A stretch of DNA of 35,936 nt, taken from positions 1-35,936 of the forward strand of contig PLKM01000022.1 in the NCBI GenBank assembly GCA_003141095.1, given 5' to 3'. This DNA comes from Acidimicrobiaceae bacterium. GTDB lineage: Bacteria; Actinomycetota; Acidimicrobiia; Acidimicrobiales; RAAP-2. Both the position numbers and the translations under genes were made by a program. The notes beneath the pieces were generated by a model that was not told where the DNA came from, searched no databases, and saw only the letters and a list, made by a program, of their open reading frames with translations. How positions within the stretch are numbered: position 1 is the first letter of the stretch; every line of letters starts with the position of its first letter. Shown here in pieces: positions 1-7,646 of this stretch.

Positions 1-2
1 GC

Positions 3-203
3 CGCCATCGTCGGTTTGTTGAAGCTCGCGAACTCAAGCGCAATACCGGACCTCGCGCGACCACGTGCGATGAGTGCGGCGCCGCGCCCGAGGACGTACA
101 CGCAGAGTGGTGCCTCGCCGAAGAGGACCGCTACGACGAAATTCTTGGTTCACTGCCGCGCACGTCGTTCAACGAAGAGGACCCGCTCGCAGCCGAGAGT
201 TAA
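3..203 (+). CDS. C-terminal fragment of an unknown small Cys-containing protein
   Basis: Partial gene: the reading frame is already open at the window edge and runs 66 residues to a TAA stop, so the start lies upstream. The visible part is hydrophilic and acidic, with a CDEC (CxxC) pair around residues 22-25 of the fragment and another Cys about 15 residues later, followed by an acidic tail ending in AAES. The Cys spacing might suggest a small metal site, but two cysteines and one outlier are too few to call a zinc ribbon. I do not recognise the family. Its stop codon overlaps the stop of the convergent gene by four bases (TTAA at 200-203), which supports both being real. A competing frame (16-270, +) is Arg/Ser-rich and looks like a shadow. 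Confidence 0.5.
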   Translation, partial: RHRRFVEARELKRNTGPRATTCDECGAAPEDVHAEWCLAEEDRYDEILGSLPRTSFNEEDPLAAES

Positions 204-940
204 GACTTTCGTCGAAAGACAGGGTGGGGAAGCAGCGTTCCCTTGGGTTGCTTGGTCCGGCTCTTCATGAACGCCAGCAACTGGTCGTAGACGGTTCGTC
301 CCACCATCGCGGTGAGTTCTTCGGCCATTGAATCAACGACTCGACTCTTGCCAACGAAGGCCGCCGGGTCCTCGGTGCACCACCAGTGGAACTCGTCGCC
401 ACCGGCCCCCCAGTCGTCGCGGTTCCATTGCGCGATGCGCGTGATCACGTGACCGCTCTCCTGGACGTCGTCGTCACGGCGTAGGGGTAGTTGCCAGCAG
501 ACCTCGGGCTTGAGCGGGATGTAACTCTCGTTGGTGTCTATGGACAACACGTGCAGGGCGCATCCAGGTCCGCGGTGAAAGTCCGGACGATTCAGGAAGA
601 TGCAGGCATCCTGCACCAACTTGGTGACTATTTCTCCATTCTTCTTCACTCGCGTGGTGCCCGCCTTGCCCTTGGCCTTGAACTGCCACTGATCATCGGT
701 GAGTCGCTTGGCGGCCTTCTCGACCCGGCGACGGTCCTTTTCGTCAGTGAAGTGGGCCCCGTAGCTGCAGCATCCCTGGACCAATTCGGGCGTGGGACCA
801 GTAAGAACGCCCTGGCAGCCGTCACCGAAGATGCAGGTCCAGTTACTTTCGAGGAACGTCACGTCAAACATCCACGTTCGCTGGTCCTTGTCGTCCTCGA
901 AACTGACCCACTCGTGGGCATCTCTTGGTATTGAAGTCAC
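200..940 (-). CDS. cysteine-rich YkgJ/DUF3109-like protein
   Basis: About 246 residues, no signal peptide or membrane segment. Cysteines occur in clusters: a WTC...GDGCQG region near residue 35, GCCSYGAHF near 58, DACIFLNR near 110, GPGCALH near 125, a VCWQLP motif and a later WWC. This spacing resembles the YkgJ/UPF0153 and DUF3109 group of putative zinc or Fe-S binding proteins, whose function is not established. The start is placed at GTG 938-940 because a TAAGTT -10-like hexamer lies exactly six bases upstream, the same arrangement as at other first genes here; TTG at 944-946 is the alternative and adds two residues. It is divergent from the NfuA gene, so a link to Fe-S metabolism is possible but is only inference from position. 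Confidence 0.7.
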   Translation of the reverse strand: MTSIPRDAHEWVSFEDDKDQRTWMFDVTFLESNWTCIFGDGCQGVLTGPTPELVQGCCSYGAHFTDEKDRRRVEKAAKRLTDDQWQFKAKGKAGTTRVKKNGEIVTKLVQDACIFLNRPDFHRGPGCALHVLSIDTNESYIPLKPEVCWQLPLRRDDDVQESGHVITRIAQWNRDDWGAGGDEFHWWCTEDPAAFVGKSRVVDSMAEELTAMVGRTVYDQLLAFMKSRTKQPKGTLLPHPVFRRKS

Positions 941-946
941 AATCAA

Positions 947-952
947 AACTTA
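947..952 (-). promoter_or_regulatory. leaderless -10 element for the Cys-rich gene
   Basis: Reading the minus strand, TAAGTT is followed by six bases (TTGATT) and the GTG at 940. This matches the TANNNT-N6-start pattern seen at several first genes in the window and would place transcription initiation on or next to the start codon. No convincing -35 hexamer is visible. Confidence 0.5.
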
Positions 953-982
953 GTTCGCGCAAGAGATCACGCGGGGTACCAA

Positions 983-988
983 TAGACT
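983..988 (+). promoter_or_regulatory. leaderless -10 element for nfuA
   Basis: TAGACT is followed by six bases (TCTGGC) and the ATG at 995. No Shine-Dalgarno precedes the ATG, consistent with a leaderless transcript. The intergenic space to the divergent gene is only about 54 bp, so both promoters sit back to back. Confidence 0.55.
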
Positions 989-994
989 TCTGGC

Positions 995-1648
995 ATGACT
1001 ACCGTCGAAACCTTTGACATTCTGACCCTCACCGATGAAGCCCGTGACGTCGTGATGGACGCCTTGAGCAACGAAGACAACAGCGGGGGCTTGGCGCTCT
1101 GGGTGGAGGTCACCGGCACGCGCGGTCCGGGCTACGCCTACGATCTCTATTTCTCTGATCGAGCTGACGCCCCCGAGGACGCCGCCATTGGTGTTGACGG
1201 AGACGTCACCATCGTCATTCCCGTCAATAGTGTTGAGCGCCTTCGAGGAAGTCGCTTGGAGTTCGCAAGCGATGGTGGCGGCGGCCTGGTATTGGTGAAC
1301 CCGAACGTCCCGACGCCCGAAGAGGTCAATCCAGGGGTTCCGGCAGAAATCCTGGCGCTCGGCCTCGAAGGCCCCATGGCCGTGTTCGCCGTGACTGTTC
1401 TCGAAGAGCAGGTGAACCCTTCCATCGCTTCTCACGGAGGGCACTGCGACCTGGTGGCGCTCGACGAAGAGAACAAGGTCGCCTACGTGAAGTTGTCGGG
1501 TGGCTGCCAAGGCTGCGCCATGAGCCGCATGACCCTCACGCAAGGGATAGAAACTACGTTGCGTGAGGCGATTCCAGCATTGACCGGTGTGATCGATGTC
1601 ACCGACCACGCCTCGGGAGTGAATCCTTTCTACGCCAAGGAACAGTAA
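995..1648 (+). CDS. nfuA: NfuA-type Fe-S cluster carrier protein
   Basis: A 217-residue two-domain protein. Residues 1-105 resemble a degenerate A-type (HesB/IscA-like) domain with no cysteines, as in NfuA, where this part serves in target recognition. Residues about 130-200 form the NifU C-terminal (Nfu) domain, with the CxxC at Cys171 and Cys174 in a GGCQGCAMS context that bridges a 4Fe-4S cluster between two subunits. NfuA proteins deliver Fe-S clusters to apo-enzymes in the cytoplasm. The gene is monocistronic or weakly linked to aroC, which has its own promoter. Assignment as an Nfu protein is secure; whether it is the NfuA or a general NifU-like paralogue is slightly less certain. Confidence 0.9.
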   Translation: MTTVETFDILTLTDEARDVVMDALSNEDNSGGLALWVEVTGTRGPGYAYDLYFSDRADAPEDAAIGVDGDVTIVIPVNSVERLRGSRLEFASDGGGGLVLVNPNVPTPEEVNPGVPAEILALGLEGPMAVFAVTVLEEQVNPSIASHGGHCDLVALDEENKVAYVKLSGGCQGCAMSRMTLTQGIETTLREAIPALTGVIDVTDHASGVNPFYAKEQ

Positions 1649-1664
1649 GTCTTAGCGCGCGCTC

Positions 1665-1670
1665 TAGAAT
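1665..1670 (+). promoter_or_regulatory. leaderless -10 element for aroC
   Basis: TAGAAT lies in the 28-bp gap after nfuA and is followed by six bases (TTAGAA) and the aroC ATG at 1677. There is no Shine-Dalgarno. It is the best -10 match of the set and would drive the whole aro operon. Confidence 0.6.
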
Positions 1671-1676
1671 TTAGAA

Positions 1677-2867
1677 ATGCTGCGCTTCCTCACTGCTGGC
1701 GAAAGCCACGGACCATCGCTGACCGTCATCGTCGAGGGACTGCCGGCGGGACTGCCGATAACGGCAGAACAGATCGGCGACGAGCTTGCTCGGCGCCGTC
1801 TCGGTTACGGTCGTGGCCCTCGGATGCGCTTCGAACGCGATGAGCTTCGCCTTACGGGGGGTATTCGACATGGTCGTACTCTGGGCTCTCCGGTCGCCAT
1901 CGAGATTCTCAACTCGGAGTGGCCAAAGTGGGAGCAGGAGATGTCGGCCGCTCCGGGAACACCCAGCGACAGGCTGACGAAGCCTCGTCCCGGTCACGCG
2001 GACCTCGCGGGGATGCAGAAGTACGGCTTCGATGACGCCCGCGACGTTCTAGAACGGGCCAGCGCACGTGAAACCGCGGCGCGAGTCGTGGCCGGCGCAC
2101 TCGCGAAGGCCCTGCTCGCGACCATCGGTGTCGAAGTATTGAGCCACGTAGTTCGCATTGGTCAAGTGGCGTCGCCCGCAGACCGACGACCGCTCCCCGG
2201 TGAACTCGGCGTCGTAGACGAGAGCGAAGTTCGCTGCTTCGACGAAGAGACCGCCCGAGCCATGATCGGTGAGATCAAGGCGGCCGCAAAGGAAGGCGAC
2301 TCGCTCGGGGGCATTGTGGAAGTCATTGCCTACGGGGTACCCGTGGGACTGGGCTCGTACGTGCACTGGGATCGAAAGCTAGACGGCCTTCTCGCGGGTG
2401 CGCTCATGAGTATCCAAGCCGTCAAGGCGGTCGAAATCGGTGACGGCATGATTCAGGCGTCCCAGCGCGGAAGCGTGGCGCACGACGCGATTGCGGTGGA
2501 TGAGTCCTTCGCGAGGGGCGGCGGCTACGTGCGGCGCAGTGATCATGCCGGTGGACTCGAGGGGGGAATGACCTCAGGATCACCAGTGATTGCCAAGGTG
2601 GCGATGAAGCCCCTCGCGACACTCAATCGACCGGTGCTGGAGACAGTGGACGTGGCCACAGGTGAATCAACCGTCTCGTTCAAGGAGCGTACCGACGTGA
2701 CGGCCGTCCCGGCGCTCGGTGTGGTCACCGAAGCAATGATGGCATTGGTGCTCGCCAATGAAGCGCTTCGCAAGTTTGGCGGCGACTCGGTGGAGGAGTT
2801 TGCCCGTAATCACGCCTCCTACGTGGCCAACCTGGGCTCCACGGCGTCAGCCTCACGTCCCGAGTGA
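1677..2867 (+). CDS. aroC: chorismate synthase
   Basis: Converts 5-enolpyruvylshikimate-3-phosphate to chorismate using reduced FMN, the last step of the shikimate pathway. The 396-residue protein has the typical length and starts with the family signature MLRFLTAGESHG. Further landmarks are the GRG...MRFERD segment, the RPGHADLAGMQKY loop, the ASARETAAR motif and the late RRSDHAGGLEGG region, all of which contribute to FMN and substrate binding. ATG 1677 is supported by the conserved N-terminus and the leaderless promoter. It is the first gene of an aroC-aroK-aroB-aroQ operon; its stop overlaps aroK by four bases (GTGA), suggesting translational coupling. Confidence 0.97.
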   Translation: MLRFLTAGESHGPSLTVIVEGLPAGLPITAEQIGDELARRRLGYGRGPRMRFERDELRLTGGIRHGRTLGSPVAIEILNSEWPKWEQEMSAAPGTPSDRLTKPRPGHADLAGMQKYGFDDARDVLERASARETAARVVAGALAKALLATIGVEVLSHVVRIGQVASPADRRPLPGELGVVDESEVRCFDEETARAMIGEIKAAAKEGDSLGGIVEVIAYGVPVGLGSYVHWDRKLDGLLAGALMSIQAVKAVEIGDGMIQASQRGSVAHDAIAVDESFARGGGYVRRSDHAGGLEGGMTSGSPVIAKVAMKPLATLNRPVLETVDVATGESTVSFKERTDVTAVPALGVVTEAMMALVLANEALRKFGGDSVEEFARNHASYVANLGSTASASRPE

Positions 2868-3370
2868 CGGTGGCAGTTCTCGTCATCGTCGGTTTGCCCG
2901 GCACCGGAAAGACCACCGTTGCCAAGGAGATCTCGAGCAAGCTGGGTTGTGGGTTTCTCGATACCGACGACATCGTTGCGTCGTCAGTTGGCTGCCCCGT
3001 CGCGCAGTACCTGCGAACCGAGGGCGAAGCCGCGTTTCGAGAGGCCGAGTGTCGAGCCCTCGAAGAAGCACTCGACGCTGACGCCATCGTGGCGACGGGC
3101 GGGGGGATTGTGACCACACCACGCGCTCGTCAGGTGCTTGCGAGCCAGCGGACGTTCTGGCTTGACTGCGGTGACGATGAAATTCTTGCGCGGGTCGATG
3201 ACGGAGATCGCCCTCTGCTCGGCGACGAGCCTCGTAGTTCGCTCGCCCGCCTGCGTGCGCAGCGCGAACAGTGGTACCGCGAGGTATCGTGCGTGTGCAT
3301 TGACGCGTCGGGGACGCTTGACCAAGTGGTCGAACGGGTACTCAAAGAGGCGCAGAAGGTGGAGCGGTGA
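2864..3370 (+). CDS. aroK: shikimate kinase
   Basis: Phosphorylates shikimate at O3 with ATP. The 168-residue protein has a P-loop GLPGTGKTT at residues 10-18, a DTDDIV segment near 33 matching the shikimate-binding DxD region, an ATGGGIV motif near residue 77, and a lid segment around DRPLLGD. The start is GTG overlapping the aroC stop (GTGA). Its own stop overlaps the aroB GTG in the same way. The order aroC-aroK-aroB-aroQ is the common actinobacterial arrangement, which supports the call. Confidence 0.95.
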   Translation: MTVAVLVIVGLPGTGKTTVAKEISSKLGCGFLDTDDIVASSVGCPVAQYLRTEGEAAFREAECRALEEALDADAIVATGGGIVTTPRARQVLASQRTFWLDCGDDEILARVDDGDRPLLGDEPRSSLARLRAQREQWYREVSCVCIDASGTLDQVVERVLKEAQKVER

Positions 3371-4416
3371 AGGTTACGGTAGACCTCAAGGAGCGCGCGT
3401 ACGACATCGTGCTCCAAGAAGGCGCGCGTCACAGGCTCGAGGTCTTTCTTCGAGAGCACTGTCCTAACGCCCATGCGAAAGTGATTATCACCTCGAGCTC
3501 ACTGCGCGCGCAACCCTGGTTTGACTTCGCGACCGGACTCGGCGCGCACATCATTGAAGTGCCAGAGGGCGAGTCGGCGAAGACGTTCGCGACGCTCGAA
3601 CTACTGTGCGAGCAACTCGCGGCGTTGGAACTTTCGCGCAGCGACGTGGTGATCGGTGTGGGTGGGGGAGCGGTCACCGACCTCGCGGGATTTGCCGCCG
3701 CGGTCTACCTGCGCGGCATCGACGTCGTACAGGTACCGACAACGTTGGTGGGTCAGGTGGACGCCGCTACTGGTGGCAAGACCGCTATCAATCTGAGAGC
3801 TGGCAAGAATCTGGTGGGCGCATTCCACCAGCCCTTGGGGGTGTTTTGCGATTTTGAGACGCTCGAGACCTTGCCTGAGCGCGAACGTCTGAGCGGACTG
3901 GGTGAGATCGCCAAGTGTTGGCTACTCGAAGGGCGCGCGGCGGGTGACCTCGAGAGCGCGTCACTGAACGACTTGGTGTTGATGTCGGTGAGGTTGAAGG
4001 CCAGCATCGTCGCAGCGGACGAGTTCGAAGGGGGCCGTCGTGCTCTCTTGAACTACGGCCACACCCTGGGTCACGCGTTAGAGGTCTTGGCGCTCGCTCG
4101 CGACGCCGACGAACTGCGCCACGGCGAAGCCGTCGCCGTGGGGCTGGCCTACGCGGTTCGACTCGCGCACGCACTGGGGCGGGTTGACGCGGCGGAGATC
4201 GTCAATCATGACGAGGTGCTTCGAATCCTGGGTCTGGGCCAAGGTGTGCCGACCGAACTCGCGACGAACGACATCGTGACGGCCATGGGCCACGACAAGA
4301 AGGCTCATCATGATTTAACGTTCGTGCTGCCGGGTGCGAACGGGTTTGAGGTTGTTCGTGGCATCGAGCCCGAGACCATCGTTCAAGTACTGGAAAGTTT
4401 TCGAGGTGAACAGTGA
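3367..4416 (+). CDS. aroB: 3-dehydroquinate synthase
   Basis: NAD- and metal-dependent cyclisation of DAHP to 3-dehydroquinate, second step of the shikimate pathway. The 349-residue protein has the NAD-binding GVGGGAVTDLAGFAA segment, the VPTTLVGQVDAATGGKT motif, GLGEIAKCW containing a metal-ligand Glu, and NYGHTLGHALE containing a metal-ligand His. GTG start overlaps the aroK stop, and its stop overlaps the aroQ GTG. Length and motifs are standard. Confidence 0.97.
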   Translation: MKVTVDLKERAYDIVLQEGARHRLEVFLREHCPNAHAKVIITSSSLRAQPWFDFATGLGAHIIEVPEGESAKTFATLELLCEQLAALELSRSDVVIGVGGGAVTDLAGFAAAVYLRGIDVVQVPTTLVGQVDAATGGKTAINLRAGKNLVGAFHQPLGVFCDFETLETLPERERLSGLGEIAKCWLLEGRAAGDLESASLNDLVLMSVRLKASIVAADEFEGGRRALLNYGHTLGHALEVLALARDADELRHGEAVAVGLAYAVRLAHALGRVDAAEIVNHDEVLRILGLGQGVPTELATNDIVTAMGHDKKAHHDLTFVLPGANGFEVVRGIEPETIVQVLESFRGEQ

Positions 4417-4856
4417 GTAAAGAGATTCTGCTGTTATCGGGTCCAAATCTTGACCAGCTGGGAACTCGCAGCCCCGAGATCTACGGTGCCGCGACCTTGA
4501 CCGAACACGTGGAAAACTTCACCCGCCGCGCTGCGCAGCTGGGATTCAGCGTTCGCCACGTGCAGTCGAACTACGAAGGCGACCTCATTGAAGCCATTCA
4601 CGCGGCTCGCCTTAGTTCGGCGGCAATCGTCATCAACGCCGGTGCGCTGACGCATTCGTCGTGGGCGCTGGCGGACGCCCTGGCCATGTTTGGCGGCGCG
4701 AAGGTTGAAGTTCACCTGTCCAACCCGGCTGCGCGGGAGCCTTTTCGCCACGTCAGCACCCTGGCGGGCGTCGTGAACGGTTCGATTGCCGGTTTTGGCG
4801 CGGTGAGTTACGAACTGGCCCTTGACGCAGTGCAACGTCTGCTGGCCCTGTCGTAG
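4413..4856 (+). CDS. aroQ: type II 3-dehydroquinate dehydratase
   Basis: Reversible dehydration of 3-dehydroquinate to 3-dehydroshikimate. The 147-residue length fits the dodecameric type II family. Seen motifs are GPNLDQLGTRSPEIYG (with the active-site Tyr and the flexible-loop Arg), QSNYEGDLIEAIH, INAGALTHSSWALADAL and VEVHLSNPAAREPFRH with the catalytic His. Oddity: the usual NGPNLNxLG start reads SGPNLDQLG, so one conserved Asn is Ser and another is Asp. It is the last gene of the aro operon; aroE (shikimate dehydrogenase) and aroA are not in the window. Confidence 0.94.
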   Translation: MSKEILLLSGPNLDQLGTRSPEIYGAATLTEHVENFTRRAAQLGFSVRHVQSNYEGDLIEAIHAARLSSAAIVINAGALTHSSWALADALAMFGGAKVEVHLSNPAAREPFRHVSTLAGVVNGSIAGFGAVSYELALDAVQRLLALS

Positions 4857-4878
4857 TCCTTGTCCCACCGGGACTGCC

Positions 4879-4884
4879 TAGAAT
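4879..4884 (+). promoter_or_regulatory. possible efp -10 element
   Basis: TAGAAT matches a -10 hexamer in the 63-bp aroQ-efp gap and would give a leader of roughly 28-30 bases. It is preceded by a short hairpin (GTCCC-ACC-GGGAC, 4862-4874). No convincing -35 at proper spacing, so this is tentative. Confidence 0.3.
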
Positions 4885-4919
4885 GGGCAACGCTACTTTC
4901 GCGAAAGGTCCCGAGCCTC

Positions 4920-5483
4920 ATGGCTGCAATTTCAACTTCCGATATCAAGAACGGCATCACCCTCAAGATTGACGAAGGTCTCTTCTCAGTCATCGAGTTC
5001 CAGCACGTAAAGCCGGGCAAGGGCGGGGCGTTCGTGCGCACCAAGTTGCGCAACGCCAGGTCGGGAGCCGTGATCGAGCGTACCTACCGCGCCGACGAGC
5101 GACTGGAGCAGGCCATCATCGACAAGCGTGACACCCAGTACCTTTACCGCGATGGCGACGACTACATCTTCATGGACCAGTCGACCTACGACCAGGTGCC
5201 CGTATCGTCGAAGAATCTCGGCGAGGCGACCAACTTCTTGAAGGAGACCGGTAAGGCGATGCTCATCTCGTACAACGACGAAATCATCGGCGTCGAACTT
5301 CCCGCGTCGGTCGAACTCACGATCGCCGAGACCGAGCCTGGGATCCAGGGCGACCGCGTGTCGGGTGCTCGCAAGCCCGCCACGCTGGAAACGGGGTTTG
5401 TGGTGCAGGTACCACTATTCGTTGGTCCGGGAGAGACCATAAAGGTCGACACCCGCACGGGCGACTACATGACGCGGGCTTAG
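4920..5483 (+). CDS. efp: elongation factor P
   Basis: EF-P binds between the P and E sites and rescues ribosomes stalled on polyproline stretches. The 187-residue product has the family's three beta-barrel domains: KOW-like N-terminal domain (residues 1-65), central OB domain and C-terminal OB domain ending in the typical TGDYMTRA. The tip loop is KPGKGGA with Lys34 at the position that is modified in some bacteria. I start at ATG 4920 (MAAISTSDIKNG), which fits the family N-terminus and has AAAGG 11-12 bases upstream; the open frame extends to a TTG at 4860 but those residues are not EF-P-like. nusB follows one base after the stop. Confidence 0.96.
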   Translation: MAAISTSDIKNGITLKIDEGLFSVIEFQHVKPGKGGAFVRTKLRNARSGAVIERTYRADERLEQAIIDKRDTQYLYRDGDDYIFMDQSTYDQVPVSSKNLGEATNFLKETGKAMLISYNDEIIGVELPASVELTIAETEPGIQGDRVSGARKPATLETGFVVQVPLFVGPGETIKVDTRTGDYMTRA

Positions 5484-5484
5484 A

Positions 5485-5898
5485 GTGAGCGAACTCGGCA
5501 CCAAGCGTCACCACGCCCGCGAGCGCGCACTCGAAATTCTGTACGAGGCGTCGATCAAGGCGAGGTCGACCGTGGTGGTGCTCAATGGACTCAATGTTCG
5601 CCCCGATCCCTACACCGTCGAGATTCTGGTGTCCGCTGAGGCGAATCAAGAACGGGCCAACGCTCTCATCTCAGAGTTCGCCATTGACTGGCCGCTCGAA
5701 CGAATTGCGTTGGTGGACCGGCTCGTGATGACGCTCGCTGTTGGTGAGATGCTCATGGATGAAGCGCCACCAATGGCGGTGATCTTGGATGAAGCCGTTG
5801 AACTCGCAAAGGTGTATTCAACGGACAGCTCACCTTCGTTTGTCAACGGCGTGTTATCTTCGATTGCTGAGAATATTCTCAACTCACCCCAGGAGTAA
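5485..5898 (+). CDS. nusB: transcription antitermination factor NusB
   Basis: All-helical RNA-binding protein that pairs with S10 (NusE) on boxA to prevent early termination, mainly in rRNA operons. The 137-residue length is normal. Recognisable features are the N-terminal RHHARERALEILYEA helix, the LVDRLVMTLAVGEM segment and the EAVELAKVYSTDSSPSFVNGVL motif near the C-terminus, which is highly conserved. GTG start one base after the efp stop; efp-nusB is a common actinobacterial pair. Confidence 0.95.
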   Translation: MSELGTKRHHARERALEILYEASIKARSTVVVLNGLNVRPDPYTVEILVSAEANQERANALISEFAIDWPLERIALVDRLVMTLAVGEMLMDEAPPMAVILDEAVELAKVYSTDSSPSFVNGVLSSIAENILNSPQE

Positions 5899-5903
5899 CC
5901 ACA

Positions 5904-7646
5904 GTGCCAATGGGCAACCCGTCGCCAATTGACCTCACGAACCCGCTCGTCGTGGCACTTTTCCGCCACAGCATCTACGTCACCGGCGTGCTGTGGATTA
6001 TCGCGATCGCACTGGTGCTTCTCCTGGGCGCGGTGCTGCTTGGTCGGGTCGGCACCTTTAATCTTTCACTCGCGGGCCTCAACGAAGCGCGCAATCGCAG
6101 TTATCTGCGGATGGCCTTCGGCGCCATATGGCTAATCGATGGAATTCTGCAGTTCCAGGTTTCCATGCCGCTGGGGCTGGCGAACAATGTGGTGGCGCCA
6201 ATGACGAGCGGGACCCCCCACTGGCTGCACCTCTTGATGAACGACGGAATAGGTGTCTGGAACAACCACCCGATCACCCTCGCGGTGGGCACCGCGTGGA
6301 TCCAGGTGGGCCTCGGTATTTTATTGTTGGTTTCCAACTCGACCGTCGGACGATTCGCCGGAGCGGCCTCCGCGGGATGGGCCGCGATGATTTGGCTCAT
6401 CGGCAACGGCGCCGGTGGCATCTTCCAATCCTCCAGCTCGATCCTCTTTGGCTGGCCCGGGGCCACGCTGTTTTATGTGGTGGCGGGGGTGTGGCTCGCG
6501 ATGTCGCCGACCTCGTTCCCCGAGAAGTTCTCCCGCTACACCCTTCGTGGGCTCAGCGTGATTGTGGGCATCGCTGCTGTCTTGCAGGTGCTGCCGTCCA
6601 GGGGGTTCTGGCACGGAGGGAACAGCAACGCCCTGACGGCCATGACGCGGTCGATGACTCAGACGCCCCAGCCCCAGCTGCTCGCCGAAATAGTTCGGCG
6701 GGGAGGAGACATCGCTGGTTCGATGGGCGGGGGATTCAACATCGTCATCATCCTGTGGCTCCTCGTGTGCGCGGTGGGCCTGTGGATGGCCAGTCAGCGC
6801 GGGTGGCGCTGGCCGGTCTGGGCTTTCGTGGTGGGCTGCGTGATCTTCTGGTTGGTCTCCGAAGACGGAGCCGTCTATGGTGGCCTGGCAACCGACCTCA
6901 ATTCACTGATTCCGATGGCTGCCTTGGCGTGGGCCGCCGCCCCCCAGCACGTGAGGCGAGAGCCACTTCCTCGACGTCTTCCGAGGGAAATGCGATCGAG
7001 CTCTGGTTCGGTCCTGGCGTCGTTCGCCGGGGCGATGGTCATCTTCTCGATAGCTTCGATGGGTCTCGCCACGTTGTCATCTTCCGAGAGCACGTTCTTC
7101 GTTGCGCAGAACGGCTCGGCGGTCGAAGCGAATACGGTCGCTCCCAAGTTCACGCTGACGGACCAGTTCGACAAGAGCTACACCTTGGGCGAACACGCCA
7201 ATCGCTACACGCTGCTCACGTTCCTCGACCCGACGTGTTGGACCGACTGCCCACTGCTCGCCCAGCAGTTGGGCAGGGTCCGCGAAGAACTTGGTCCGAG
7301 CGCCAAGGTTGACATCGTGGCCGTCGCGGCGGACCCGTACCACGAGACGTTGGCCTACGTCAACCATTTCATTGCAACTCATCATATGAAGAGCGAGCAG
7401 AACTTCTATTTTGTGACGGGAAAGCTGGCCGTGACCCGCCCCGTTTGGAACTCGTACGGTATTACTGTCGAGATGAAACCCACCGACAAGATGAGCATCC
7501 ACTCGGACTACATGTTCATCATCAATCCCAAAGGTCGACTGAAGTGGATCATTCCTGACGACCCCGCACACTCGTGGGCGATCGAGAACTCCTCGGAGTC
7601 CGAACTGCTGAACCTGCTGCACCAGTCGGGACTGGCGTCGTCGTGA
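5904..7646 (+). CDS. polytopic membrane protein fused to a SCO1/SenC copper-chaperone domain
   Basis: A 580-residue two-part protein. Residues 15-395 hold many hydrophobic segments (about 24-47, 70-87, 124-145, 155-170, 185-200, 218-232, 279-296, 304-320, 333-347, 368-392), a membrane domain I cannot name. Residues 410-575 are a thioredoxin-fold SCO1 domain: DPTCWTDCPLL with Cys445 and Cys449 (CxxxC), and His533 in the HSDYMFIINPKGRL motif, the three copper ligands of SCO proteins. SCO1 inserts copper into the CuA site of oxidase subunit II. The SCO domain follows the last membrane segment and would be extracytoplasmic. GTG 5904 is preferred because AGGAG ends eight bases upstream; ATG 5910 is the alternative. 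Its stop overlaps the CtaG-like gene (GTGA), and oxidase genes follow, so a role in oxidase metallation is well supported. Confidence 0.85.
   Translation: MPMGNPSPIDLTNPLVVALFRHSIYVTGVLWIIAIALVLLLGAVLLGRVGTFNLSLAGLNEARNRSYLRMAFGAIWLIDGILQFQVSMPLGLANNVVAPMTSGTPHWLHLLMNDGIGVWNNHPITLAVGTAWIQVGLGILLLVSNSTVGRFAGAASAGWAAMIWLIGNGAGGIFQSSSSILFGWPGATLFYVVAGVWLAMSPTSFPEKFSRYTLRGLSVIVGIAAVLQVLPSRGFWHGGNSNALTAMTRSMTQTPQPQLLAEIVRRGGDIAGSMGGGFNIVIILWLLVCAVGLWMASQRGWRWPVWAFVVGCVIFWLVSEDGAVYGGLATDLNSLIPMAALAWAAAPQHVRREPLPRRLPREMRSSSGSVLASFAGAMVIFSIASMGLATLSSSESTFFVAQNGSAVEANTVAPKFTLTDQFDKSYTLGEHANRYTLLTFLDPTCWTDCPLLAQQLGRVREELGPSAKVDIVAVAADPYHETLAYVNHFIATHHMKSEQNFYFVTGKLAVTRPVWNSYGITVEMKPTDKMSIHSDYMFIINPKGRLKWIIPDDPAHSWAIENSSESELLNLLHQSGLASS

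Noticed and set aside
6128..7312. 394-residue plus-strand frame inside the SCO fusion gene
   Set aside because: Arg/Gly/His-rich shadow in the +2 frame; the main frame carries membrane helices and the SCO motifs throughout.
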